DNA from: Acidobacteriota bacterium
GTDB lineage: Bacteria > Acidobacteriota > Thermoanaerobaculia > UBA5066
Assembly: GCA_003152095.1 (NCBI GenBank)
Contig: PLZI01000016.1
Location: 18,334 to 72,504, forward strand
Direction of reading: 5' to 3'
Length of the DNA stretch: 54,171 bases
Shown here piece after piece: positions 8,750 to 17,638 of the stretch (position 1 is the stretch's first letter; every line of letters begins with the position of its first letter). The notes under the pieces were generated by a model. That model worked only from the letters and a program-made list of their open reading frames with translations. It had not been told where the DNA came from and ran no database searches. The position numbers and the translations under genes were made by a program.

Positions 8750-9769
8750 ATGCTCATTCGGCCCTCTTCCGAGAGCCTCTCGACCGCCGGATCGACGCGC
8801 GAAGCCACGCCGGAACGTCCGACGGCGGTACGAGGGTGTCCGTTCTGCGGAGGGAAGCAGGTCCGCGTGCTGTTCGCCGTGCGAGATGGTTTTTCGATCG
8901 CCGACTGCCCGGACTGCCGAGTGGCTTCGACCGTACCACCTGTTCCACCTGACGAAATCGGCTGCTACTATCCTCCGCTGTATTACGGTGAGAAGAACCG
9001 CCGCTTCCATCCGCTGCTCGAGCGGCTGGTGGCCTTCTTCCGGTGGCGCCGCGTCCGCCGAATCGAGCGTTATGTCCCCCGCGGGCGAATCCTCGACGTG
9101 GGAACCGGCCGCGGGGTCCTCCCCGACCTCATGCGCGAGCGCGGCTGGGAAGCGCGTGGAACGGAGATCTCCGAAATCGCGGCCCGGAACGCCCTCGATT
9201 TGGGTCTTCCTGTTTTCGTCGGTGATTTCCTCGAAGCTCCGTATCCCGCAGCCTCGTTCGACGTCGTCGTTCTTTGGCACGTTCTGGAGCACATCCGCGA
9301 CAGCCATGCCGCTCTTGGAAAGTGCCGTGATCTCGTCCGTCCTGGCGGCCTCCTCGTGATCGCCGTGCCGAATTTCGAGAGTCTGCAGGCGGCGCTAACG
9401 CGCCGGCATTGGTTCCACCTCGACGTGCCGCGCCATTACTTTCACTTCCGCCTCTCCTCCCTCCAGCGACTCCTCCTGGAGCATGGCTTCCGGACGGTCG
9501 AGACCGCACACTTCTCGGTCGAACAGAACCCATATGGCTGGATCCAGAGCCTGCTGAACGTTCTCGGCTTCCGATACAACCTGCTCTACGACCTCCTGAA
9601 GACGGCGTCGGCGCGCAAGACTCACCCCGCACGAACTCATCCCCTTCAGACACTTCTGTCGCTCGCGGCTCTCGCCCCGGTCGTGCCGCTCAGCGTTCTC
9701 CTGTTCGGCGTGGAAACGCTCCTCAGACGAGGCGGCACGATCGAGCTGTACGCGATCCGGGAGAGCTGA
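8750..9769 (+). CDS. Class I SAM-dependent methyltransferase with N-terminal zinc ribbon
   Basis: 339 aa from the ATG at 8750-8752; the reading frame continues upstream but that part is antisense to the SGNH gene. Near the N-terminus is a CPFCGG ... CPDC pair, a four-cysteine zinc ribbon often seen on methyltransferases of glycan clusters. The SAM-binding motif I is ILDVGTGRG, followed by an acidic GTEIS and the VVLWHVLEHI segment typical of the Methyltransf_11/23 (UbiG-like) fold. The C-terminal hydrophobic stretch (ALAPVVPLSVLLFG) may associate with the membrane. It is separated by 8 bases from the downstream GT39-PA14 gene, and its likely substrate is a sugar or lipid-linked glycan. Function within the family is not resolvable. 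Confidence 0.85.
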   Translation: MLIRPSSESLSTAGSTREATPERPTAVRGCPFCGGKQVRVLFAVRDGFSIADCPDCRVASTVPPVPPDEIGCYYPPLYYGEKNRRFHPLLERLVAFFRWRRVRRIERYVPRGRILDVGTGRGVLPDLMRERGWEARGTEISEIAARNALDLGLPVFVGDFLEAPYPAASFDVVVLWHVLEHIRDSHAALGKCRDLVRPGGLLVIAVPNFESLQAALTRRHWFHLDVPRHYFHFRLSSLQRLLLEHGFRTVETAHFSVEQNPYGWIQSLLNVLGFRYNLLYDLLKTASARKTHPARTHPLQTLLSLAALAPVVPLSVLLFGVETLLRRGGTIELYAIRES

Positions 9770-9777
9770 CGGCTCCG

Positions 9778-12606
9778 ATGACGCGCGCCAAGCCCGCAAG
9801 CGGTGCCGCCCTCCTTCGGCGAACGGCTCCCGCCGCGGCCCTCGCCCTCGCCGTCTGCATCGCGGTGGTCGGTCCGGTGCGGTTTTCTCCGGCGACACTC
9901 GTGCTCTTCCTCGCGGCAGCCGGCGTGCTCCTGGCGGCCGGCACCGGCCTCTCGCTGCCACGCGCGCCCGAGGCGCCCGAAGCGCCCACCGCCGGCCGTC
10001 GAGCAATTCTCGTCGCCCTCGTCGGGTCGCTCATCGGGGGCGCGCTCCTCCTCGCCGCTCTCCGGCGGTTCGCGGCGAGTGAGAACGTCTCGCGCGGGGG
10101 CTGGGGGCTTTTCCTGCTCGCTCTGGCGGTGGCGGGCGCGCCGTTCTTTCTCTTGAGGGGCGCTCCGGCCACCGAGAAGGAACGCGTCCGGGCCTGGGAG
10201 TTCGGAGCCCTTCTCGTCGTCCTCGCGGTGGGAGCGGCCTTCCGGCTCCACGAGCTCCGGACGTTGCCATATGGTGTCTGGTTCGACGAGGCGGAGAACA
10301 CGCTCGTCGCCAGGCGGATCCTGCAGGAGCCTGGCTACCGGCCGGTCTTCGTTGCCGACGCTTCCAAGATGCCCGCGCTCCCCTTCTACGTCTTCGCGCC
10401 GTTCGTGAAGGCGTTCCCCGACCGGGCGCTCGGCGTACGAGTCGCGATGACGGCGGCCGGTCTTCTGGCGCTCGTCGCGACATGGCTCCTGGGTCGGGAG
10501 CTCTTTGGGAGCGAAGCGGGGCTCCTCGCGTCCGGTTTCCTCGCGGTGAGCCGCTGGCACGTCGGCTTCAGCCGTTTCGGTGTGGCGAATGTCCTGACGA
10601 CGCTCGTCGCGCCGCTTGTCCTCTTCCTCCTTCTCAGGAGCCAGCGGCGAAGGAGTCCTCGCGACGCGGTTCTGGCGGGGCTCACGCTCGGGCTCGGGAT
10701 CCAGCTCTACTATTCGACGATCGCGCTGCCTGCGATCATGGCGGTCTGGTTCATCGGACGGTGGCTCGCACGGGAGGGAAGACTCCTCGCGGCGGCGGGC
10801 TTTCTCTCGCTCACGATCGCGTCGGCCGCATTCGCCTACGCCCCGCTCTGGCAGTTCGCGCATCACAATCCGGAGCAGTTCGGGGAGCGGTTCCGCGCGA
10901 CCGTCGCGCTGCACGTCGATTCGTACGGGGAGCTCGCCCGACTCCTCGTGAAACCCTCGCCGGAGAGGCGTCATGCGATCGAAGTCCTCCGCGAAAGCCT
11001 CGTGCGCCACGCGAAGATGTTCCACTACATCGGGGACGGCAACGGCCGGCACAACCTTCCGCAGGCGCCGATGCTCGAGGTTTCAACAGGAGTTCTCTTC
11101 GGGGTCGGACTCATTCTCTGCCTCCTGAATCTCCGCGACCCGCGCGCGCTCCTGCTCCTCCTCGCCTTCGGCGCCTTCCTCGCGGCCGGCGTCCTTTCCG
11201 TCGACTTCGAAGCGCCTCAGGCCGCCCGGACGCTCGGCCTGGTGCCATTCGCGTGCCTCATGGCCGCTCTGCCTCTTGCCAAGACACGGGAGGCGCTCGG
11301 GAGCTCGCACGCCGTCGCGTTGCGCTGGGGCCTCTCCGCGCTCGCGATCAGCCTCGTCGCATGGGCCGGAGTCGATTCCTGGCGGGTTTTTTTTCGCGAG
11401 CTGCCGTTCGACGGAGGCGCGTTTGCCGCCTGGTCGACGCAGGAGACGAAGATCGCTGACGTGATCGCCGCCGAAGGAGACGGCGCGGCGCTGTTCGTCC
11501 CCCCGCCGATGGTCGGGTCGCCGACGATCCGCCTCATCGCTCGGCCGCTCCGGACGGACCCGTTTCTCTCCGGACGGGACCTCCCGCTCGAGACGGGAGG
11601 GAGGCGCGCGATCGTGTTCGTCACGAATGACGACCCCGGAGCCTCCGAGCTCCTCGCCCGCCTCTACCCGCGGGCGACGTTCGAGGCCTTCGGCCCGCCC
11701 GCGACGCGAGGCCGTCCCCCAGGCGAGCCGATCCTGACCATCGTCCGCATCTCCGCCGCCTCCGTCGAGGAGCTCCGCGGTTGGACGACGACGCTCGTCG
11801 GCTCTTCTCGCGAGGAGGCGTCTCGCAGCTCCGAAAGCGTCTGGGACTGGTCCAAGGCGCCCTTCCGTCCTCCCTTCACGGCGCACGTGCGTGGGCGCCT
11901 CCTCGTTGGGCACGACGGCCCGTATACCCTCTTACTTTCGGGCGGCGAAAAAGCCATCCTCCGGATCGACCTCGGCACCCTCGTCGCTCCCGGTATGCCA
12001 CGAGAATTCGTCGCCTACCTCGCTCGCGGGATGCACGATATCGCCCTCGACGTCCCGGTGTCGCGTCCATCCGCCATGTCGCTGAAGTGGGCGCTTTCGG
12101 GCGCCGAGCCGGCGCCGATCCCTTCCTCGGCGATGGTCTCCCCGCGCTTCGACTTCGGCGGCCTCCTGGGAAGCTACTACCACGGTCTCGACGCGAGCGG
12201 GCCGCTGGCGTTCCGACGGATCGACCCAAGCGTCGCGTTCTATTTTCACGAGCTGCCGGTCGACCGTCCGTTCTCGGTCCGCTGGACCGGCACGTTGTTG
12301 GCGCCTGAGGAGGGAGACTATGCGTTCTCCACGAAGTCGATCGATGGCTCGACGGTCGCGCTCGACGGGCGGGAGATCGTCCGCAACCCCGGGGCGCTCG
12401 CCCATTCCGAAGGCATCGTCCGCCTCGGCGAGGGTCCCCACGCCATCGAGGTGACGCTCCAAAACCGGAGCGAGTACGCACAGATCTTCCTCTCCTGGAT
12501 CCGGCCCAACCGCAAGCGCGAGATCGTGCCGGCCGAGGTCCTGCGGCCTCCTCCCCTCGCTCCCTACCCGGCGGGAACCCTCCCGCCGCGCCCGAAGAAC
12601 GGCTGA
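9778..12606 (+). CDS. GT39-like membrane glycosyltransferase with C-terminal PA14-like domains
   Basis: 942 aa from the ATG at 9778-9780. The first ~550 residues are a polytopic membrane region with the GT-C Asp-Glu pair in WFDEAENT (near residue 170), as in PMT_2/ArnT-like enzymes. The C-terminal ~280 residues hold two beta-rich modules, the second with the PA14 pattern (WTGTLLAPEEGDYAF ... STVALDGREI). The architecture mirrors the minus-strand protein encoded at 4612-7485: same domain order, similar length, and also second in its operon. The two are best seen as paralogues with different acceptors or donors. The neighbours are the methyltransferase 8 bases upstream and the giant DUF2298 fusion 136 bases downstream. 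Confidence 0.83.
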   Translation: MTRAKPASGAALLRRTAPAAALALAVCIAVVGPVRFSPATLVLFLAAAGVLLAAGTGLSLPRAPEAPEAPTAGRRAILVALVGSLIGGALLLAALRRFAASENVSRGGWGLFLLALAVAGAPFFLLRGAPATEKERVRAWEFGALLVVLAVGAAFRLHELRTLPYGVWFDEAENTLVARRILQEPGYRPVFVADASKMPALPFYVFAPFVKAFPDRALGVRVAMTAAGLLALVATWLLGRELFGSEAGLLASGFLAVSRWHVGFSRFGVANVLTTLVAPLVLFLLLRSQRRRSPRDAVLAGLTLGLGIQLYYSTIALPAIMAVWFIGRWLAREGRLLAAAGFLSLTIASAAFAYAPLWQFAHHNPEQFGERFRATVALHVDSYGELARLLVKPSPERRHAIEVLRESLVRHAKMFHYIGDGNGRHNLPQAPMLEVSTGVLFGVGLILCLLNLRDPRALLLLLAFGAFLAAGVLSVDFEAPQAARTLGLVPFACLMAALPLAKTREALGSSHAVALRWGLSALAISLVAWAGVDSWRVFFRELPFDGGAFAAWSTQETKIADVIAAEGDGAALFVPPPMVGSPTIRLIARPLRTDPFLSGRDLPLETGGRRAIVFVTNDDPGASELLARLYPRATFEAFGPPATRGRPPGEPILTIVRISAASVEELRGWTTTLVGSSREEASRSSESVWDWSKAPFRPPFTAHVRGRLLVGHDGPYTLLLSGGEKAILRIDLGTLVAPGMPREFVAYLARGMHDIALDVPVSRPSAMSLKWALSGAEPAPIPSSAMVSPRFDFGGLLGSYYHGLDASGPLAFRRIDPSVAFYFHELPVDRPFSVRWTGTLLAPEEGDYAFSTKSIDGSTVALDGREIVRNPGALAHSEGIVRLGEGPHAIEVTLQNRSEYAQIFLSWIRPNRKREIVPAEVLRPPPLAPYPAGTLPPRPKNG

Positions 12607-12742
12607 GGAAGAGCCTCTCAACCCTCGCAGAGCGCGAGGGCGACGAGTGTCGAGCCGAGCAAAAGGGCGAGGTTCAAGGCGAGCCTGCGCCTGCTCGACC
12701 CGAACTTCGTGTCGTACACTTGCTCCCGCTATCTTAAGCGAA
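12607..12742 (+). other. Intergenic region with a short hairpin between two glycosyltransferase genes
   Basis: 136 bases without a gene. A 7-base-pair hairpin (CCCTCGC at 12622-12628 with GCGAGGG at 12634-12640, loop of five) follows the upstream stop but has no T-run, so at most it is a weak terminator or RNA-stability element. A TATCTT hexamer at 12730-12735, 8 bases before the next ATG, could be a -10 box for an almost leaderless transcript, but no convincing -35 box is seen. Confidence 0.3.
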
Positions 12743-15700
12743 ATGGCGCCGCCACGACCCGCGGGACCCGCCTCGTCACCGCGAGCGTCTCGCGGACTCC
12801 TGCTCCTTCTCGCCCTGTTCGCTCTCGCCATTCGGCTGATCGGCCTCGACTTCGACCAGAACCACTTCTTTCATCCGGACGAACGCGCGATCGGCGACGC
12901 GATTCTCAAGCTTTCGTTTCACCCGCTCCAGCTCAACCCGCACTTCTTCGCTTACGGCTCGCTCCCCTTCTACTTGACGAAGGGCGTGTCGTCCCTTCTC
13001 GCGGCACTCTCGGGCCGTGACTGGTTTGCCTCCTACGACGGCGTCGTCCAGGTCGGCCGCTTCCTATCGGCTCTCGCGGGCGCGCTGACCGTTCTTCTCA
13101 TCGCCGCCGTGGGCCGCCGCCTCTACGGACAGAAGGCGGGGCTTCTCGCCGGACTTCTCCTCGCCCTCGCGGTGCTCCACATCCAGACCTCGCACTTCGC
13201 GTCCACGGACGTGACGCTCACGCTCTTCGTCCTCCTCGCGCTCGCCGCCTCGGGCCGTCTCGCACGCCGGGGACGCGCCCGCGACGCCCTTTTCGCCGGC
13301 GCGCTCACCGGGTTCGCGCTCGCCACAAAGGTGAGCGCCGCGCCGCTTCTCCTCCCGGTCGCCGTCGCTGTCTTCCTCGCCTGCAGGCCGGCGCGCGCAT
13401 GGAGAAAGGGGGTCCTTCTCCTCGGGGCCGGCGGCCTCGCGTTCGCCGTCGCGTTCTTCCTCGGCGAGCCGTACGCGTTCCTGGATTTCAAGGTGTTCTG
13501 GCACTCGCTGTCCGAGCAGGGCGCGATGGTCCGCCACGCGGGCGTCATGCCGTACACGAATCAGTACGTCGGCGTTCCGAATTTCCTGTATGAGGCCCGC
13601 GAGATCGTGCTCTGGGGTCTCGGGCCGCTCTTCGGCCTCGCGGCGCTCTGGGCCGCGGGGCGGCGCCTCGTCCTCTTCCGGAAGCTCTCGGACGTGGAAT
13701 GGGTCTTCGCGTCCTTTTTCGTGCCGTACGTCCTCCTGACCTGCACCTTCGAGGTGAAGTTCCCGCGTTACCTTCTGCCCGTCTACCCGCTCTTCGCGCT
13801 CTGGACCGCCGCCTGGCTCATGGAGAAGGCCGAGCGCGGGCGGGCGGGACGCATCCTCAGGGCCGTCGTGGTGGGCGGCACGGCGGTGTGGGCCCTCGCG
13901 TTCGCGTCGATCTACACGCGCCCGCACAGTTTCGCCACGGCGTCGCTCTGGTTCCACGACCACGTCCCGGACGGAGCGCATGTTCTCGAGCAGGACTGGG
14001 ACGAGGGGTTCCCCTTCGCCTTCCCCGGACGCCCACCGGAACGCTACAAGATCGTTTCGTTCGGGTTCTACGAGCCCGACGCACCCGAGAAGATGGCGAA
14101 GCTCGCCAAAGAGCTCGCTGACGCGGACTGGGTCGTTCTTCAGACGAAGCGCTTGTACGGCGCCGTCACGCGCGCGCCCGAGAAGTTTCCGTTCACGAAC
14201 CGCGCCTTCCGCCTCCTGTTCGCCGGCAACCTCGGCTACACGCTGGCGCGAGAATTCGCGTCGCGCCCGTCCGTCTTCGGCATTCCGGTGCCCGACGAGC
14301 TCGCCGACGAGTCCTTCACCGTTTACGACCACCCGAAGGTGCTACTTTTCGAGAACACGAAACGGCTCTCCGAAGGCACGCTCGAGAAGGCTCTCCTGTC
14401 AGCCACACCGTCGAAGACCCTGACGCGCGACGACCTCCTCCTCGCGCGCCCGTCCGGAACGGCGGCCGCAGTGGCCGCGGCGGCCACGGCCGTGGAGCCG
14501 GGCCCGGGTGTCCCCGCGCGGCGCTCGTCCTTCGTGGCCCTCCTGCTCTTCGCCGTGTGGCTCGAGGCCGTCTCTCTTGCGGGCGCGGGTCTCCTCGCCG
14601 TCCTGCTCCCCGCGCGCCCGGGACGCGACGCCCTCGGCCGCGTCACCGGTGTCCTCCTCTTTGCGTTTCTGCCATGGCTCCTCGTCTCGTGGCGCTGGGC
14701 TTCGTTCACGCGTGGCCTTCTCTTCGTCACGACGGCCGCGCTCCTCGCGGCCGGCTTCCTCTGCCGCCGCCGCGCGGGTGCGACGGCGCCCGCACCCGAA
14801 CGTCGAAAGACGGCGCTCGTCTTCTGGGGCACGTTTCTCTTCTTCCTCGCCGTGCGCTCGCTAAACCCGGAGATCTTCTCGGGTGAGAAGCCGATGGACT
14901 TCTCGTTCCTGAACACCCTCCTCAGGTCCACGGAGCTGCCGCCGCCGGAGCCGTGGCTCGCCGGCACGCCGCTCTCGTACACCTACTTCGGCCACTTCCT
15001 CGCGGCAGCTGCCGGCAAGCTCCTCGGCATCCATCCAGGCCTCCTCTTCAATCTCGCGATCGCAATGACCGCGGCGTTGGCGGCGTCCGCGATCCTCGCC
15101 GCCGGCGCCGCGCTCGGTGGACGTCTGCGCACAGGCGCGGTCGCGGTGCTCCTCGCGCTCTTCGTGGCGCCGCCCTCCGGCCCGCGAACCGCGTTCGACT
15201 TCCAGTTCCATCAAGCCCACCGCCCGCTCGACTGGCATTACTTCTGGGCCACGTCGCGCGTCATCCCGCCAAACGCGATCAGCGAGTACCCGTTCTGGAG
15301 CTTTCTCTATGCCGACCTGCACGCACACGTCCTTGCGCTGCCTTTCACCGCAGCCTTCGTCGCGGTCCTTCTCCTTTTCGTGACGCGCGAGAGGAACGCT
15401 CCCTTCGCTTCTCGACAGGCGGCTTCGCTCGTCGCGCTCGCCGGCCTCTTCTTCGGTGCGCTGCAGATCACGAACGGGTGGTCGACGCCCGTCTACGCGT
15501 GCCTCCTTCTTTTCCTGCCCGGCGCTCTCTGGCTCGGGACGCGGCCGCCGGGATTCGCCGCCTCGACCCTCACGCTCGCGAGGAGCGTCGTCCTGCCCGT
15601 TGCGGGGGTCGCCCTCTCCGCCGCGCTCCTCGCGCGTCCTTTCTGGGCGCGCTTCTCGCCGCCCCCGCGGAACTGGGGCCGTGAGGTCGGTCCGTGGGCG

Positions 15701-17560
15701 CAGCCGTGGGATTTCTTCAACGTGTGGGCTTTCTTCATCGCGCTGCTCGTGCCTTTCGCGTTCGTGGCGTGGAGGACCGGCGCCGTTCCCCTCGGGAGGG
15801 CCGCGCGCGCGTTCCTGATCCTCGCGGCGGTCGCGCTCCCGCTGTCGCTGATGTCCTTCTCGCTCCATCCGCCGCAATTCGACCAGGTCCGCTCGGTGAG
15901 CCTCTTCACCGCCGCCGCCGGTCTCATCGCTCTCGGGGCGGCGCTCAGGCGCGCGACGGACGCCCGCCTCCGCCCGGCGCTCGCGCTCGCCGCTTTCGGC
16001 TTCGCGGTCCTGACGGGCTGCGAGCTCGTCTTCGTCTGGGACCGGATGAACACGGTCTTCAAGTTCCACTTCGAGACGTGGCTTCTCTTCTCCATCGCGG
16101 GAGCCCTGGCGTGGGAGGCGTTCCTCTCCTCGAAGAGCCTCGCGTGGCGCCTCGCCGTCGGCGTCACGGGATTCGCCGCCCTGTTCACGACCGTCACGGC
16201 GCTGAGCGGCTTCTTGCGCCTCGACCGCGGCGGCTGGCCGCGCCGGACGCTCGACGGAACGGCTTACCTCGAGAAGCAGAACCCGGGCGACCGCGGCGCG
16301 ATCGAGTGGATCAACGCGAACGTGCGCGGCCTGCCCGTGCTCCTCGAGGCGCAGGGGCCGGCGTACCAGGAATTCACGCGCCTCACCATGCACACCGGGC
16401 TGCCCACGGTGCTCGGCTGGGAGTACCACACGTTCCAGCGCGGGCACAGCCAGGCCGAGATCGACCGCCGGAAGGAAGAGGTGGCGGCGGCCTATACCTC
16501 GGGCGACGAGGCGGTCGTCGCACGGGTTCTCTCCCGGTATCACGTCGCGCTCGTCGCCGTCGGGAATCTCGAGCGCCGGACGTACGCCGGGGGGAATCTC
16601 GCTCGGTTCGAAAAATGGACGGATCTCTTGACCCCTGTCTACCGGAATCCCGAGATCGTCCTTTTCGCGGTGAAAGGCGTCTTTGCGCCTGGGGCCGCCC
16701 CGGCCCCCGTGCGCGTGGACGAGCTCCCCCCCTCGACGCGGAGGGAGGAGACGCCTCCGCCCGCCGAGGCCGCCGGCCAGGTGCGCCAGCCCCGCGGTGC
16801 GGCATCGGACGCCGCCGGCCGCGTCTGGGTCGCGGACTTCGGAAACCAGCGCGTGCAGGTCTTCGGCGCGGATGGCTCCCCCGCGTTCGCCCTCGGGACA
16901 CGCGGCAGCGGGCCCGGACAGTTCAATGACCCATGCGGCGTTGCGGTCGGCCCGTCGGGCCTCGTCTTCGTGGCCGACACCTGGAACGGCCGCGTGCAGG
17001 TTCTCGATGAGAAGGGCGGCTGGCTACGCGAGTGGGGCGGCGGCTTTTTTGGCCCGCGCGGCATCGCGGTGGATGCGGGAGGTACGGTCTTCGTCTCGGA
17101 TACGGGGAATGGCCGCGTCGTGCGCTTCGACGGCTTCGGGCACAAGGAGGCTGAGTGGGGGACGGCAGCCGGACCCGGAAAGCTCGCCGACCCGCAGGGT
17201 CTCGTGACCGGGAAGGACGGGAAGGTGTACGTCGCCGACAATGGAAACGGCCGCGTCGCGATCTTCGACCGCGACGGCGGTTTCGTGAGAGCTTTTGCGG
17301 TGCCGGGCTGGCGGCGCGAAGTCTTCTCCGAGCCGTATGTCGCGCTCGATTCCGTGGGGCTGCTGTGGGCCTCCGTGCCTCTCGCGGGCGAGGTGCGCGC
17401 CTACACGGCCGAGGGCCGCCTCGTGACGACGCTGCGCGGGAGGGATCTCCCGGAGGGCCAGAGATTCGAGAAGCCTTCCGGGCTCGCTCTCCTCCCGAAG
17501 GGACGCCTTTTCGTCGCGGATCTCGAGGGGCGGTTCGCCATCGTCTCCCTTCCCAAATAG
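12743..17560 (+). CDS. Giant membrane protein: GT39-like domain + DUF2298 (Chlor_Arch_YYY) + six NHL repeats
   Basis: 1605 aa from ATG 12743-12745. Three parts are visible. Residues ~1-600 form a GT-C-type membrane domain with the Asp-Glu motif in FHPDERAIGD (~45) and a periplasmic tail. Residues ~620-1340 are a second polytopic unit of DUF2298/TIGR03662 type: KPMDFSFLN (~715), LSYTYFGHF at the place of the family's YYYxG motif (~744), and a soluble end with GLPTVLGWEYH. Residues ~1345-1605 contain six NHL repeats (for example GRVWVADFGNQRVQVF, LVFVADTWNGRVQVL), which should fold as a beta-propeller outside the membrane. The function of DUF2298 proteins is unknown; GT-C likeness and context suggest lipid-linked sugar transfer. 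No frameshift is seen, so the fusion looks genuine. Confidence 0.85.
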   Translation: MAPPRPAGPASSPRASRGLLLLLALFALAIRLIGLDFDQNHFFHPDERAIGDAILKLSFHPLQLNPHFFAYGSLPFYLTKGVSSLLAALSGRDWFASYDGVVQVGRFLSALAGALTVLLIAAVGRRLYGQKAGLLAGLLLALAVLHIQTSHFASTDVTLTLFVLLALAASGRLARRGRARDALFAGALTGFALATKVSAAPLLLPVAVAVFLACRPARAWRKGVLLLGAGGLAFAVAFFLGEPYAFLDFKVFWHSLSEQGAMVRHAGVMPYTNQYVGVPNFLYEAREIVLWGLGPLFGLAALWAAGRRLVLFRKLSDVEWVFASFFVPYVLLTCTFEVKFPRYLLPVYPLFALWTAAWLMEKAERGRAGRILRAVVVGGTAVWALAFASIYTRPHSFATASLWFHDHVPDGAHVLEQDWDEGFPFAFPGRPPERYKIVSFGFYEPDAPEKMAKLAKELADADWVVLQTKRLYGAVTRAPEKFPFTNRAFRLLFAGNLGYTLAREFASRPSVFGIPVPDELADESFTVYDHPKVLLFENTKRLSEGTLEKALLSATPSKTLTRDDLLLARPSGTAAAVAAAATAVEPGPGVPARRSSFVALLLFAVWLEAVSLAGAGLLAVLLPARPGRDALGRVTGVLLFAFLPWLLVSWRWASFTRGLLFVTTAALLAAGFLCRRRAGATAPAPERRKTALVFWGTFLFFLAVRSLNPEIFSGEKPMDFSFLNTLLRSTELPPPEPWLAGTPLSYTYFGHFLAAAAGKLLGIHPGLLFNLAIAMTAALAASAILAAGAALGGRLRTGAVAVLLALFVAPPSGPRTAFDFQFHQAHRPLDWHYFWATSRVIPPNAISEYPFWSFLYADLHAHVLALPFTAAFVAVLLLFVTRERNAPFASRQAASLVALAGLFFGALQITNGWSTPVYACLLLFLPGALWLGTRPPGFAASTLTLARSVVLPVAGVALSAALLARPFWARFSPPPRNWGREVGPWAQPWDFFNVWAFFIALLVPFAFVAWRTGAVPLGRAARAFLILAAVALPLSLMSFSLHPPQFDQVRSVSLFTAAAGLIALGAALRRATDARLRPALALAAFGFAVLTGCELVFVWDRMNTVFKFHFETWLLFSIAGALAWEAFLSSKSLAWRLAVGVTGFAALFTTVTALSGFLRLDRGGWPRRTLDGTAYLEKQNPGDRGAIEWINANVRGLPVLLEAQGPAYQEFTRLTMHTGLPTVLGWEYHTFQRGHSQAEIDRRKEEVAAAYTSGDEAVVARVLSRYHVALVAVGNLERRTYAGGNLARFEKWTDLLTPVYRNPEIVLFAVKGVFAPGAAPAPVRVDELPPSTRREETPPPAEAAGQVRQPRGAASDAAGRVWVADFGNQRVQVFGADGSPAFALGTRGSGPGQFNDPCGVAVGPSGLVFVADTWNGRVQVLDEKGGWLREWGGGFFGPRGIAVDAGGTVFVSDTGNGRVVRFDGFGHKEAEWGTAAGPGKLADPQGLVTGKDGKVYVADNGNGRVAIFDRDGGFVRAFAVPGWRREVFSEPYVALDSVGLLWASVPLAGEVRAYTAEGRLVTTLRGRDLPEGQRFEKPSGLALLPKGRLFVADLEGRFAIVSLPK

Positions 17561-17638
17561 GGACAATAGAATGGCGGCGGCGCGCCGGCGAGCTTTCGGG
17601 ACGAGCGCCGGGCGCCGAGGGACGAAACACACGCTTTC

